DNA of 64,000 bases. Origin: Roseiarcus sp963770035. GTDB taxonomy: Bacteria; Pseudomonadota; Alphaproteobacteria; Rhizobiales; Beijerinckiaceae. Location of the stretch: assembly GCA_963770035.1 (NCBI GenBank), contig CAVYON010000037.1:124001-188000 (forward strand), in the 5' to 3' direction. Below are positions 31,408 through 41,570 of this stretch, in pieces (within the stretch, counting starts at the first letter, position 1; every line of letters starts with the position of its first letter). The notes beneath the pieces are model-generated. The model made no database searches and was not told the origin of the DNA. It saw only the letters and a program-made list of their open reading frames with translations. The position numbers and the translations under genes are program-made.

Positions 31408-32810
31408 ACCATCGGCACGGGCAGGAAACCGCGCCGCGCCTTGCCGATCCAGCGCACGCCGAGCATCAGCGCGACGACGGCAAGGCCGGCCGCGAGCCCG
31501 ATCCACACGCCGACGCCGCCGAGCGGCGTGGCAAAGCCGAGCGCGAGGCCGATCGGCGCCCCAACTCCCCAGTAACCGACGAGCGCGATGACCAGCGGCC
31601 AGCGCGAATCGTGCAGGCCGCGCAGCATGTTGGCGAGTGTCGCCTGGGCGCCGTCAAAGACCTGGAAGATCGCCGCGACCCGCAACAGGGCAATGGCGAT
31701 CCCGACCGCCGCGGCGTTCTCCGGCGCGTCGACCGCCAGGAACGGCGCAATCAGGAGCCGCGGCGCGGCGATCATCAGGGCGGCCGACAGCAGGGCATAG
31801 GCGAGCGTGACGCCGAAAGCAGCCTCGCCGGCGCAGGCGATGGCGCCCCGATCCTGCGCGCCGTAGGCGCGGCCGATCCGGACCGACACCGCCTGACCGA
31901 GCCCCAGCGGGATCATGAAGGCAAGGCCGGCAATCTGCAGCGCGATCGTATGCGCTTCAAGGGTCGCCGGTCCCAGAAGTCCCATCGCCAGGCTCGCGCC
32001 AGAAAAGATCCCGACCTCCGCCGTGATCATCAGGCCGATCGGCAGGCCGAGCCGCCACAGCGCGGCGAATTCGCCAAGGGCCGGCCGCCAGGGCAGGGCG
32101 AACAGCCTTAGGCGGCGCAAGCGCGGATCGATCAGAGAGAAGGCGACGAGCAGCCCGAGCATCAAAATCTGCGACAGCGTGGTCGCAAGGCCCGAGCCGG
32201 CGATGCCGAGCGCCGGCAGACCGAATTTGCCGAAGATGAGCGCGTAATTTCCGAGCGCGTTGAACACGACCGCCACGAGCCCGGCGAGTAGGGGCAGACG
32301 CGGACGCTCGAGCGCGGCGAACACCGACCGCGCCGCAAAGAACATGAGACTGGGCGCGAGCGCCCATTGGTACGCCCGCATGTAGCGGCCGGCGTCGCGG
32401 GCGAGGTCAGGCGGCTCGCCGATCGCCGTCAGGATCGCGGTCGTCTGTGACAAGAGGAGCCATCCGGCGGCCGCCATGAGGAGAGCTGAGAGGAACGCCT
32501 GATGGGTCGCTCGCCTCACCGCGTCGTGCGCCTCTCCCCCGCCGATTTTCTTCGCCGCGATCGGCGACAACGCCCCGACAACTCCGACGCCAAGTAGGAA
32601 GATCGGCTGGTAGAGATTGAAGCCGAGCGCGCCGGCGGCGAGCGCGCCCGGCGAGAGCAGGCCCAGCATCACGTAGTCGGTCGTCGTCATCACGGTGACC
32701 GCGAGGTTGGCGAGGATCAGCGGCCAGGCAAGCGCGAGCAACGCGCCAGCCTCGCGGGCGAGCCGGCCATTGGCGGAAAGCATTCCGGCCTGTCGAGGCG
32801 CGGCAAACAT
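31392..32810 (-). CDS. MATE-family multidrug efflux protein
   Basis: 472 residues from ATG 32810, with about twelve hydrophobic segments. EAGALLALAWPLILANLAVT, GALAAGALGFNLYQPIFLLG and the repeat half LGLPIGLMITAEVGIFSGAS and TIALQIAGLAFMIPLGLGQA fit the two-fold MATE/NorM fold. It should export cationic drugs in exchange for Na+ or H+. An upstream in-frame ATG at 32921 adds a poor, Arg-rich leader and was rejected; ATG 32783 is another possibility. Confidence 0.88.
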   Translation of the reverse strand: MFAAPRQAGMLSANGRLAREAGALLALAWPLILANLAVTVMTTTDYVMLGLLSPGALAAGALGFNLYQPIFLLGVGVVGALSPIAAKKIGGGEAHDAVRRATHQAFLSALLMAAAGWLLLSQTTAILTAIGEPPDLARDAGRYMRAYQWALAPSLMFFAARSVFAALERPRLPLLAGLVAVVFNALGNYALIFGKFGLPALGIAGSGLATTLSQILMLGLLVAFSLIDPRLRRLRLFALPWRPALGEFAALWRLGLPIGLMITAEVGIFSGASLAMGLLGPATLEAHTIALQIAGLAFMIPLGLGQAVSVRIGRAYGAQDRGAIACAGEAAFGVTLAYALLSAALMIAAPRLLIAPFLAVDAPENAAAVGIAIALLRVAAIFQVFDGAQATLANMLRGLHDSRWPLVIALVGYWGVGAPIGLALGFATPLGGVGVWIGLAAGLAVVALMLGVRWIGKARRGFLPVPMVQGAR

Positions 32811-32989
32811 GATCGACCCCAGGCGCGAGCAAAGCCGGCGGTGATAGCCGACGGGGTCCCGAAGAGCAATGCGCAATTGACGCGCGGAACGACCACGATC
32901 AAGGTGGATCGCCGAAGACAATGAACGCTTGGAATAAAACTCGAGGTGTCGCCAAATTCCGGGCGGGGAGGAATTCGTTGGAGGATCGA

Positions 32990-33679
32990 ATGACGAGACG
33001 TTGCTTGTCGGCTGTTGGCGGTCTCGCTCTGCTGGCTACGCCGGCCGTCGCGGGTACGCATGACATCGGCAAAGTCTCCATGTATCTATGCGACAACGGT
33101 TTAGATCTGTGTAGCGATGGTCTCAATTTTGACTACAATATAACGTTAGGGCCGGGCCCGTTTAGCGAAATTTTTTTATTTGACGTCGTTAGTCCTTATA
33201 TAAACGTTCCCGACAATTGGCCATTGGTGAAAACGAATGTGTTTCTAGGGTATAGCGCTGCCGACTTTTATGGATCGGATGTTGTGTTTTACTATCCTAC
33301 TGGCGGCGTCGGAATTGCACTTCCGAGTCCTTCGCCCAACGAATTCATAAACTGGGCGGTGACCCCATACGCGACCGGCTACTCTCTCGAGGCGACCGGT
33401 TATTCCAACGTCGCGTCCCTGTCGGTGCAGGGATCCTTGAGCGCTTTCGACCTTGGTCCGGTCATCCCGATCGTCCCGGAGCCGTCGACCTGGGCGATGC
33501 TTGGCATCGGTTTCGCCAGTCTCGCGCTCGCCGCGTCCAGTCGGACGGCCTCGGCAAGAAGGGGCGCGGTGCGGAACGGAGCAAGCAGGATCCGAGACGC
33601 TCGCGGCGCGCGTCAACCCAATCGAAGGGAAGCGACATTCCCTCTCCCTTGTAGGCTACGGGATGCACACATCTTTTAG
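32990..33679 (+). CDS. PEP-CTERM exported protein with run-on C-terminus
   Basis: 229 residues from ATG 32990. A signal peptide (RRCLSAVGGLALLATPAVAG) precedes an AT-richer, Gly/Tyr/Asn-rich body. IVPEPSTWAMLGIGFASLAL is the PEP-CTERM motif with its membrane helix, recognised by an exosortase. In other members the protein ends soon after the basic SSR; here it continues about 45 residues and ends CRLRDAHIF, which is translated from the left end of the inverted-repeat element at 33656. The original stop has probably been lost. Confidence 0.75.
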   Translation: MTRRCLSAVGGLALLATPAVAGTHDIGKVSMYLCDNGLDLCSDGLNFDYNITLGPGPFSEIFLFDVVSPYINVPDNWPLVKTNVFLGYSAADFYGSDVVFYYPTGGVGIALPSPSPNEFINWAVTPYATGYSLEATGYSNVASLSVQGSLSAFDLGPVIPIVPEPSTWAMLGIGFASLALAASSRTASARRGAVRNGASRIRDARGARQPNRREATFPLPCRLRDAHIF

Positions 33680-34159
33680 CGGTCGGGCTCCGCTCAACGG
33701 CGGCTGGCGTCCCCGCCCCCCTTGTGGCGGCGGGACAGGGTGGGAGGGCGCGCCGACCTCTCATCTGGCGCTGGAAGGGCTCCGAACTGTCCGAGTTCGG
33801 CGCGACCCCCCTCCTCGATCCTCCCCCCTTGTGCTACGGGATGCACACATCTTTTAGCAGGCGTGCGCCGCTCAATGGCGGCTAGCGTCCCCGCCCCCCT
33901 TGTGGGGGCGGGACAGGGTGGGGGGTCGCGCCGACCTCTCATTCGGGGGAAATGGCGCCAAGTTTTCGAAGTTCGGCGCGACCCCCCTCCTCAATCCTCC
34001 CCCACAAGGGGTGAGGAAGCCGCCCTCCGCGGGTCGGGCACGCCGGCAGCGAGCCGCGAGAGATGTGTGCATCCCGTAGCCACACAAGGGGGGAGGAAGC
34101 CGCCCTCCGAGCGTCGGGCATGGCGGCAGAGAGCTGCGGGAGATGTGTGCATCCCGTAG
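33656..34159. repeat. Inverted-repeat element interrupted by a second copy of itself
   Basis: The outer element has its left end CTACGGGATGCACACATCT at 33656 and its right end AGATGTGTGCATCCCGTAG at 34141-34159. Its middle is split at about 33833/34081 by a full second copy (33834-34079) with the same 19-bp inverted ends. Joining the two outer pieces gives a sequence nearly identical to the intact copy at 42675-42928. No protein is encoded. It is MITE-like in size. Confidence 0.85.
33834..34079. repeat. Inner full copy of the inverted-repeat element
   Basis: 246 bp with terminal CTACGGGATGCACACATCT and AGATGTGTGCATCCCGTAG. Its core has the family-B palindrome (GGGGGGTCGCGCCGACCTCT and GCGCGACCCCCCTCC). 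Flanks CTTGTG and CACACAAG are themselves inverted around the insertion point. Confidence 0.85.
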
Positions 34160-34306
34160 CTGTGTGGGCGAGGGTTAGGTAGGGGGTCGCGCCGTCCCAC
34201 AATCGCCTGGAGCGAGACCCTCAATTCGCAAGGTCAGCGCGACCCCCCATCCCTGCCTTCCCCCATCATAGCCCGTCGAAAGAGGCCCGTCTTTCGACAG
34301 GCTATG
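34160..34306. repeat. Family-B palindrome and double-hairpin copy 2
   Basis: 34160-34262 holds a diverged family-B copy (GTAGGGGGTCGCGCCGTCCC and GCGCGACCCCCCATCCC). 34267-34306 holds CATAGCCCGTCGAAAGA with TCTTTCGACAGGCTATG, a variant of the double-hairpin repeat. No gene lies in 33680-34459. Confidence 0.7.
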
Positions 34307-34459
34307 CGGGGAACGAGAACGCCTTCGATTTGACTGACGCCCGTCATTGGCGGGACACCGCCCGTTCAAAACAAGTGCGCAGAGGAGCGTTGCGATTTCT
34401 GCGGGGGCGCCAATGTATCTGTTGAGCGGGGGTCGCAGCGCAGCTGAAGGACAACAGGG

Positions 34460-35095
34460 ATGATCGAACTGTACACTTGGACGACCCCCAACGGACGCAA
34501 GATTCCGATCATGCTCGAGGAGGTCGGGCTGCCGTACACGGTCAATCCCATCAATCTCGGCAAGAACGAGCAGTTCGATCCGGCCTTCCTCAAAATCTCG
34601 CCGAACAACAAGATCCCGGCGATCGTCGATCCCGACGGGCCGGGCGGCCGGCTGTCGGTGTTCGAGAGCGGGGCGATCCTCGTCTACCTCGCCGAGAAGA
34701 CCGGGAAGCTGCTCGCGCCGTCCGGCGCGGAGCGCTACCGGACGCTCGAATGGGTCTTCTGGCAGATCGGCGGCATCGGACCGATGTTCGGCCAGCTCGG
34801 CTTCTTCGCCATCCGGTCCGAAGAGAAATCGGAGCTCGCGATCAAGCGTCTGACCGACGAGTGCGCCCGGCTTCTCAAGGTGATGGACCGCCGTCTCGAC
34901 CAAAGCGCGTATCTCGCCGGTCCCGACTACACCATCGCCGACATCGCCTGCTATACGTGGACGAAGGCGGGCGCGACCTTTCTCGAGCCTGTCCTCGGCC
35001 CGACCCTGAAGGAATGCCCCTCGGTGAGCCGCTGGCTCGAAGCCGTCGGCGCCCGCGAGGCGGTCCAGCGCGGCATGGCCGTGCCCAAGGTGTGA
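34460..35095 (+). CDS. Glutathione S-transferase, YfcG/Nu-like
   Basis: 211 residues. IELYTWTTPNGRKIPIMLEE is the N-terminal thioredoxin-like motif of Nu/Ure2p-type GSTs (TxNG), NNKIPAIVDPDGPGGRLSVF with ESGAILVYLAEKTGKLL is the glutathione site, and LAGPDYTIADIACYTWTKAG is the C-terminal helical N-capping motif. It acts in the cytoplasm on peroxides or disulfides. It stands alone, just before the LacI-type operator. Confidence 0.9.
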   Translation: MIELYTWTTPNGRKIPIMLEEVGLPYTVNPINLGKNEQFDPAFLKISPNNKIPAIVDPDGPGGRLSVFESGAILVYLAEKTGKLLAPSGAERYRTLEWVFWQIGGIGPMFGQLGFFAIRSEEKSELAIKRLTDECARLLKVMDRRLDQSAYLAGPDYTIADIACYTWTKAGATFLEPVLGPTLKECPSVSRWLEAVGAREAVQRGMAVPKV

Positions 35096-35228
35096 GGGGC
35101 TCCTCCCACCGCTTCCGATCAGCCCATTCAGCGCCGTTCGGGCGCGAGCGATAGGGCTCCGCTTCGCGTCGCCTCGGCGCGTGAAACGCGGGCGCGCGCT
35201 TGACAAGGAGGACGATCGACGGTAGTTT

Positions 35229-35242
35229 CGTAAACGTTTACG
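35229..35242. promoter_or_regulatory. LacI-type operator of the sugar cluster
   Basis: CGTAAACGTTTACG is a perfect 14-bp palindrome with the central CG typical of LacI/GalR operators. It lies 55 bases before the oxidoreductase start. The LacI regulator at 41571, at the end of the same cluster, is the likely binder. Confidence 0.75.
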
Positions 35243-35296
35243 GTTCCGGAACGACGGGGCCGCGGGAGTGAAACTCGGTCCAGGAGGCGTGCGTCC

Positions 35297-36325
35297 ATGG
35301 CAATGAAGGCCGTCCTCGTCGGCTGTGGCGCAATGAGCAAAGCCTGGCTCGAGGCTGCTCGCCAAATCCCCGAATTGACAATCGTCGGCCTCGCGGACCT
35401 CGAACGCGACCGGGCGGCTCAGCGCGCCGTCGAGTTTGGGCTCGCCGATGCGGCGATCGCGCGCGACCTGCGCACGCTTCTCGCCGAGACTCGCCCCGAC
35501 CTCGTGTTCGACGTGGTCGTGCCGCAGGCGCGCCACGACGTGGTGGCCGCAGGCCTCGACGCCGGTTGCCACGTGCTCAGCGAAAAGCCGATGGCCGAGA
35601 CGCTCGAGGACGCGCGCGACCTGATCGCCCGGGCGAAGGCCGCGGGGCGGATCCACGCCGTGGTGCAGAACCGCCGCTATTGCGAGGGCGTCCGGCGGAT
35701 CGGCCGGGCCCTTGGCGCGGGCGCGATCGGCGAACTCACCAGCGCCCACGCCGACTTCTTCCTCGCTCCGCATTTCGGCGGCTTTCGCGAGGACATGGAG
35801 CACGTCCTGCTGCTCGACATGGCGATCCATGCCTTCGACGCCCTCAGGGCCATGACCGGGCTCGACGGCGTCAATGTCTATTGCCGCGAGTGGAACCCAC
35901 CGTCCTCCTGGTATCGCCAGGGCTCTTCGGCGGCGGCGGTGTTCGAGCTCGATAACCATGCGCTCTTCACCTACCGCGGCTCCTGGTGCGCGCCGGGCCT
36001 GCAGACCTCATGGGAATGCAGCTGGCGCTTTGTCGGAACCCGAGGGTCGCTGACCTGGGACGGCGCCGAGGCGATCCGGATCGAGGTTGTGCGCGCCGGC
36101 GCCCGTAACGGCCTGTTCGACGCCGTCGAGCCGGTCGAGACGCCGGCGCTGGCCGCGAATGACCGGGTCGGCGGCCATTTCGGCGTACTCGCCGACTTCG
36201 TCTCGGCGGCGCGCGAAGGCGCCCAGCCCGAGACGGCCGGCAAAGACAACATCCGCTCGCTGGCGATGGTCCTCGGCGCGATTGCCAGCGCCGAACAGGG
36301 CCGGCGGGTCGACATCGTGATCTGA
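35297..36325 (+). CDS. Gfo/Idh/MocA-family sugar dehydrogenase
   Basis: 342 residues. VLVGCGAMSKAWLEAARQIP is the NAD(P)-binding loop, VVVPQARHDVVAAGLDAGCH and VLSEKPMAETLEDARDLIAR hold the conserved EKP catalytic segment, and LLLDMAIHAFDALRAMTGLD contains the DxxxH pair. It should oxidise a sugar or cyclitol. It is the first gene after the LacI operator, with the epimerase 11 bases downstream. Confidence 0.88.
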   Translation: MAMKAVLVGCGAMSKAWLEAARQIPELTIVGLADLERDRAAQRAVEFGLADAAIARDLRTLLAETRPDLVFDVVVPQARHDVVAAGLDAGCHVLSEKPMAETLEDARDLIARAKAAGRIHAVVQNRRYCEGVRRIGRALGAGAIGELTSAHADFFLAPHFGGFREDMEHVLLLDMAIHAFDALRAMTGLDGVNVYCREWNPPSSWYRQGSSAAAVFELDNHALFTYRGSWCAPGLQTSWECSWRFVGTRGSLTWDGAEAIRIEVVRAGARNGLFDAVEPVETPALAANDRVGGHFGVLADFVSAAREGAQPETAGKDNIRSLAMVLGAIASAEQGRRVDIVI

Positions 36326-36336
36326 ACGAGGCGTCC

Positions 36337-37236
36337 ATGAGAGAGTTGCTCGACATCCGCATCGGAACCATGATCCGGGCCAATGCGCCCGACCCCGCAA
36401 CCACCGTGGCCGCCATCGTCAAGCACGGCTTCGAGAGCATCGAGCCGTTCTTCTGGCAGACGATGAACAAGGATTTGCCGCGGCTCGCCGGGGAACTCCG
36501 CGAGGCGATCGGCGGCGCCGACGTGACGATCGACACGCTCGGCATGTTCGGCAATCCGCTCGAGAACGACGAACTCGACCAGCAGACGCTGGCCGGCTGG
36601 GAGGCGCTGATCGACAACGCCCATCTCTTCGGCGCGCGCACGGTCGCCGGCTTCACCGGCCGCGTGCGCGGCCAGCCGCTCGAGGCGAGCCTGCCGGCGT
36701 TCAAGCGGGTCTGGGGCGAGCTTTCGCGCCGCGCCGACGACAAAGGCGTGCGGATCGCCTTCGAGAACTGCGCCATGGACGGCAATTGGGCAACCGGCGA
36801 CTGGAACATCGCCCACAATCCGGACGCCTGGGAGCTGATGTTCGACGCCCTGCCGAACGACAATCTCGGCCTCGAATGGGAGCCGTGCCACCAACTCGTC
36901 TACCTGATCGACCCCTTGCCGCAGATCCGCAAATGGGCCCCCAAGTTCTTTCACGTCCACGGCAAGGACGCGACGGTGCGCTGGGACGTGGTGCGCGAGC
37001 ACGGCGTGTTCGGCAAATACCCGTTCGTCCAGATGCGCACGCCGGGCTTTGGCGACACCGACTGGACCCGCGTGATCAGCGAGCTCAGGCTCGCCGGCTA
37101 TTCCGGCCCGATTGATATCGAAGGCTGGCACGACCCGGTCTATCGCGACGCACTCGAGATGACCGGCCAGGTCCGCGCGCTCGACTATCTGAAGCAATGC
37201 CGGGGCGGCGCGCGCGCCATCCCCAATCCGGGCTGA
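36337..37236 (+). CDS. Sugar phosphate isomerase/epimerase (AP-endonuclease-2-like TIM barrel)
   Basis: 299 residues. VKHGFESIEPFFWQTMNKDL at the start, RIAFENCAMDGNWATGDWNI, NLGLEWEPCHQLVYLIDPLP and FFHVHGKDATVRWD provide the Glu/His/Asp metal ligands of the xylose-isomerase-like TIM barrel. GPIDIEGWHDPVYRDALEMT is the last metal-ligand region. With the upstream dehydrogenase it likely processes a keto-sugar or inosose. It is in the same operon. Confidence 0.85.
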   Translation: MRELLDIRIGTMIRANAPDPATTVAAIVKHGFESIEPFFWQTMNKDLPRLAGELREAIGGADVTIDTLGMFGNPLENDELDQQTLAGWEALIDNAHLFGARTVAGFTGRVRGQPLEASLPAFKRVWGELSRRADDKGVRIAFENCAMDGNWATGDWNIAHNPDAWELMFDALPNDNLGLEWEPCHQLVYLIDPLPQIRKWAPKFFHVHGKDATVRWDVVREHGVFGKYPFVQMRTPGFGDTDWTRVISELRLAGYSGPIDIEGWHDPVYRDALEMTGQVRALDYLKQCRGGARAIPNPG

Positions 37237-37322
37237 ACGCAGCTCGGGCGAATGAACGCCGGAGGCGGAACGGCCCCGGTGAACTGGCGGCGCAAAGCCG
37301 CGGGAAGACAGGGAGGACGGAT

Positions 37323-38333
37323 ATGACGCGAAGCTTGATCGCAGCATTTCGAGGGGCAACGGCGCTGGCGCTGATCAGCGTCGGCCTCGTCAGCGCGGCC
37401 CACGCGGCGGAGGGGCAGGCGCTGCGCGACAAGTGGTGCAGCAAGGCCCACATCCGCTTCTTCGTCGGAGGCGCCGAGGGCGACGCGTTCGGCACAATCG
37501 TCTACAACGGCGCCCGCCAGGCCGCCGCCGACACCGGGGCGCAGGTCGATTATGTGTTCTCCGGCTGGCAGAACGAGAAGATGACCCAGCAATTGCGCGA
37601 GGCGGTCGCGGCCCATCCCGACGGCATCGCCATGATGGGCCATCCCGGCGAAGCCGCGATTTTGCCGCTCGCCGAGCAGGCCGCCAAGGCCGGCATCAAG
37701 ATGATGTACCAGAACGTGCCCGTGCCTGCGGCGGTCGACAAGGTCGGCGGCGGCTATGTCGGGGCGCAGCAGGAGCCGCAGGGCCACGCGCTCGGCGTCG
37801 AGATCGTACGCCGGTTCGGGCTGAAGAAGGGCGACGTGGCGATCGTGCTCGGCGGCTTCGACGATTCGATCCGCGCCGCGCGCGAGCTCGGCACGGCAAA
37901 CGCCCTCGAGGCTGCCGGCGTCAAGGTCGTCAAGCTCAACTCGCCGCCGGAATGGGCGACCGACCCGAACCTCGCCATTCCCGTCATCACGGCGACCCTG
38001 CAGGCCAATCCGACGGCCAAGGCGATCGTCTATCCGGGCGGCCAGGAACTCGGCAACGCGGCGACCTACATGAAGGCGGCGGGCAGGAAGCCGGGCGAGA
38101 TCATCAACATCGGCTTCGATACGAGCCCGCAGATCGTCGAGATGTTCAAGGACGGCTGGGTGCAGCTCACCGCTGACCAGCAGCCGTTCCAGCAGGGCTA
38201 CCTGCCGATTCTGAGCCTGTGCGAGCAGATCGTCTACGGACTCGCGCCGATCAACGTCGACACCGGCGCGGGCTACGTCACGCCGGACAATTACAAGGCG
38301 GTCGCGGACCTCGCCAAGGAGGGGCTGCGGTAG
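37323..38333 (+). CDS. CUT2 sugar ABC transporter substrate-binding protein
   Basis: 336 residues from ATG 37323 with a signal peptide (SLIAAFRGATALALISVGLV, then AHAAEG). IRFFVGGAEGDAFGTIVYNG and QVDYVFSGWQNEKMTQQLRE fit the ribose/galactose-binding periplasmic fold; PDGIAMMGHPGEAAILPLAE is the ligand-region loop. It belongs with the ATPase at 38478 and permease at 39269. The sugar is not known. Confidence 0.88.
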   Translation: MTRSLIAAFRGATALALISVGLVSAAHAAEGQALRDKWCSKAHIRFFVGGAEGDAFGTIVYNGARQAAADTGAQVDYVFSGWQNEKMTQQLREAVAAHPDGIAMMGHPGEAAILPLAEQAAKAGIKMMYQNVPVPAAVDKVGGGYVGAQQEPQGHALGVEIVRRFGLKKGDVAIVLGGFDDSIRAARELGTANALEAAGVKVVKLNSPPEWATDPNLAIPVITATLQANPTAKAIVYPGGQELGNAATYMKAAGRKPGEIINIGFDTSPQIVEMFKDGWVQLTADQQPFQQGYLPILSLCEQIVYGLAPINVDTGAGYVTPDNYKAVADLAKEGLR

Positions 38334-38344
38334 AGCCCCTGTAG

Positions 38345-38444
38345 CCGCGGTCGGCGACCGCGGTCCGACCCCCGAGCTCTGACCCGGGGGGAGGCGCGGC
38401 TACAGCGCGGCTACAGACGCAGCAGCCGCGGTCAGCGACCGCGG
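38345..38444. repeat. Two identical-stem hairpins between binding-protein and ATPase genes
   Basis: CCGCGGTC-GGC-GACCGCGG at 38345-38363 and CCGCGGTC-AGC-GACCGCGG at 38426-38444 share the same stem. Such intergenic hairpins often protect the upstream mRNA and so raise the amount of binding protein over the membrane parts. Confidence 0.6.
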
Positions 38445-38477
38445 CTACAGACGCGGGCCACAACGGAGGAAGCGCGT

Positions 38478-39268
<791 letters not shown>

Positions 39269-39272
<4 letters not shown>

Positions 39273-40291
39273 TGACCGTGTCCCTGGATCCCGTCGACAC
39301 GCGCGCGCGTCCGGTCGAGCGTCCGCCGGAGAGCGCGCTCCGGCGCTTCGCCGATCGCAACCGAGCCGCCCTCGGCACGCTGGCCGTGTTCGTCATCATG
39401 ATCGCGGCCTTCATGGCGGCGAGCCCTGCGGTGTTCCTGAGCTGGCCGATCTACAATTCGGTGCTCGTCACCCTGCCGGTCGCCCTGTGCCTGGTCGTCC
39501 CCCTGGTGTTCGTCGTCGCCGTCGGCGAGATCGACCTCTCGTTCCCGGCGACGATGGGATGCGCGGCCTGGGTGTTCGCGCTCGTCGTGCATGCGGGCCT
39601 GAGCCCGCTCATCGGCATCGTCGCGGCGCTCATCGCCGGGATGGCGCTCGGCGCCTGCGTGGGCGCGCTCGTCGTCACCGCGGGGCTCTCCTCGCTGATC
39701 GCGACGCTCGGCATGAACTTCATGCTGCGCGGGCTGATCATGATCGTCACGCAGGGCAAGTCGATCGCGTTGCTCGAACTGCAGGACACGCGCTGGGGCT
39801 CGATCTTCGCCGGGCAGGTCTTCGGCGTCCCGGTGCAGATCTTCTGGGCGCTCGCCTTCGTGCTGTTTGCGGGCTTCCTGTTCAACGGCCACCGGTTCGG
39901 CGCGCGCGTGCGCGCGGTCGGCGACAATCCCGACAGCGCGACCGAGATGGGCGTCAACGTCCAGCGCGTGCGCATCCTGACCTTCGTCTTCATGGGCCTC
40001 GGCGCCGCGCTCGCCGGCGTCTTCTCGACCATGGTCAATTACACCTGGTGGCCGACGACCGGCGACGGCTATCTCTTGCCGGCGATCGCCTCGGTGTTCG
40101 TCGGCGGCACGCCGACCTGGGGCGGCGTCGGCACGATCGCCGGCGGCGCCATCGGGGCGCTGATCGTGTCGTTCATCCAGAGCGGCATCGTCGCCGCCGG
40201 CCTTTCCGGCTTCTACGTCCAGTTCTTCAATGGCCTCATCATCATCCTGGCGCTGCTCGGCCACCGCTGGAACCAGAAGCGCTACCGATGA
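39269..40291 (+). CDS. CUT2 sugar ABC transporter permease (FrcC-like)
   Basis: 340 residues with about ten hydrophobic segments (LGTLAVFVIMIAAFMAASPA, VLVTLPVALCLVVPLVFVVA, LIGIVAALIAGMALGACVGA). VGEIDLSFPATMG and the C-terminal SVFVGGTPTWGGVGTIAGG are conserved in ribose/fructose-type permeases. Start GTG 39269 overlaps the ATPase stop (GTGATG). It completes an ATPase-permease-binding protein set. Confidence 0.92.
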
Positions 40292-40507
40292 CGCGAGCCG
40301 GCTCCTCCCACGGCTCGCGTCGAGCCCGGCGACCCATGCGCCCTGCGCGGGGTCTCTGAGAGGCGCAGCGAGGCGGGCCGCCTGGCGGTCCGCCTCGCCA
40401 GCGTTCGGCGGTTTGTCCCGCCGCCGCGCTTTGATAGGGTCCCCGCGCCGCGGGCCCTGGCCGGCGCTCGCGGCCTATCAGGCGCAGTCCGGCTCGGGGG
40501 CCCATGC

Positions 40508-41335
40508 ATGGCAGGTCGCTTTGGAAGAGCGCTCGCGGCGCTCGCGTTCGCCTCGGCGCTCGTGGGCGCCCCGGCGAGGGCGCAGCAGGATTGCGGAAAG
40601 GGGCCCGAAGGTTTCCACGAGTGGCTGAACGCCTTCAGACAGGTTGCCGCGCGCGACGGAATCTCCGACGCGGCGTTCGAGGCCGCGCTCGGCGGGATGA
40701 CCTACGATTCTTCGGTCGGCGCGCACGATCGCGGGGTCGTCTACCTCGGCCACAATTTCGAGAGCTTCGCCGCAAGCCACATCACGCCGGGCCAGTTGTC
40801 GCGCGGCCGGGCGATGCTCGCCCGTTACGCCCAGACGTTCGAAACCATCGAGCAGCGTTTTGGGGTGCCGGCTCCGGTGCTGGTGGCGATCTGGGGGCTC
40901 GAGACCAGCTACGGCGGCGACAACGGCTCGTATCCGACCTTTGCCGCGCTCGCCACCCTCGCCTACGATTGCCGCCGCGCCGACCGCTTTCGCGCCGAAC
41001 TGATCGACGCGCTGACCCTGGTCGACCGCGGCGTCTGGCCCAATCCCAAAGCGCTGCACGGCGCGTGGGCGGGCGAGATCGGCCAGACCCAGCTCATGCC
41101 TTCGGCGATCATGATGTATGCGACGACGCCGGACGGCGCGGGAACGCCGGACGTCATCCACAATTCCGCCGACGCGCTCGCCTCGACCGCCGCCTTCCTC
41201 GCCGGACACGGCTGGCAGCGCGGCGCCGGCTGGAACGAGGGCGAGCCCAATTTTCCGGCGATCCTCCACTGGAACGCCTCGCCGGTCTACGCCAAGACCA
41301 TCGCCCTCTTCGCCGACAAGCTCGGAGGCAGGTAA
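40508..41335 (+). CDS. Lytic murein transglycosylase (MltB-like)
   Basis: 275 residues. Signal peptide: GRFGRALAALAFASALVGAP then ARAQQ. VLVAIWGLETSYGGDNGSYP holds the catalytic Glu of the SLT/MltB fold, GEIGQTQLMPSAIMMYATTP is the following conserved segment, and HNSADALASTAAFLAGHGW ends the family. It cleaves peptidoglycan in the periplasm. It is not related to the surrounding sugar genes and may have its own promoter. Confidence 0.88.
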   Translation: MAGRFGRALAALAFASALVGAPARAQQDCGKGPEGFHEWLNAFRQVAARDGISDAAFEAALGGMTYDSSVGAHDRGVVYLGHNFESFAASHITPGQLSRGRAMLARYAQTFETIEQRFGVPAPVLVAIWGLETSYGGDNGSYPTFAALATLAYDCRRADRFRAELIDALTLVDRGVWPNPKALHGAWAGEIGQTQLMPSAIMMYATTPDGAGTPDVIHNSADALASTAAFLAGHGWQRGAGWNEGEPNFPAILHWNASPVYAKTIALFADKLGGR

Positions 41336-41382
41336 CCCGCGTCGAGACGCGCATAATGAATTCTGATCGAATTGCGCCGTAA

Positions 41383-41540
41383 CCCCTCATCCGGCCCTTC
41401 GGGCCACCTTCCCCCCGAGGGGGAAGGGGACGCGCGCCCCCTCTCCCCCCGGGAGAGGGAAGCCGCCATAGGGCGTCCGGGAGGACGCCCGTCTTTCGAC
41501 GGGCTGTGGCGGCAGGGTGAGGGTAAGCTGGCGCGACCCG
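41383..41540. repeat. Repeat-family A, full copy, with double-hairpin copy 3 inside
   Basis: Left end CCCTCATCCGGCCCTTCGGG, hairpin CTTCCCCCCGAGGGGGAAG, second hairpin CTCTCCCCCCGGGAGAG, the double-hairpin unit at 41466-41509, and right end GGTGAGGGTAAGCTGGCGCG. It ends 30 bases before the lacI start, so the lacI promoter must be in or before it. Confidence 0.75.
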
Positions 41541-41570
41541 ATCTCATCAACGCGCCAGGAGCTTCGAAAA

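Noticed and set aside
33656..34159. CRISPR array suggested by the repeated CTACGGGATG and AGATGTGTG blocks
   Set aside because: The repeats are few, inverted rather than direct, and unevenly spaced; no cas genes are near.
34175..35959. 594-codon minus-strand frame opposite GST and the Gfo/Idh/MocA gene
   Set aside because: It crosses two clear plus-strand genes and repeat DNA and has a low-complexity charged composition.
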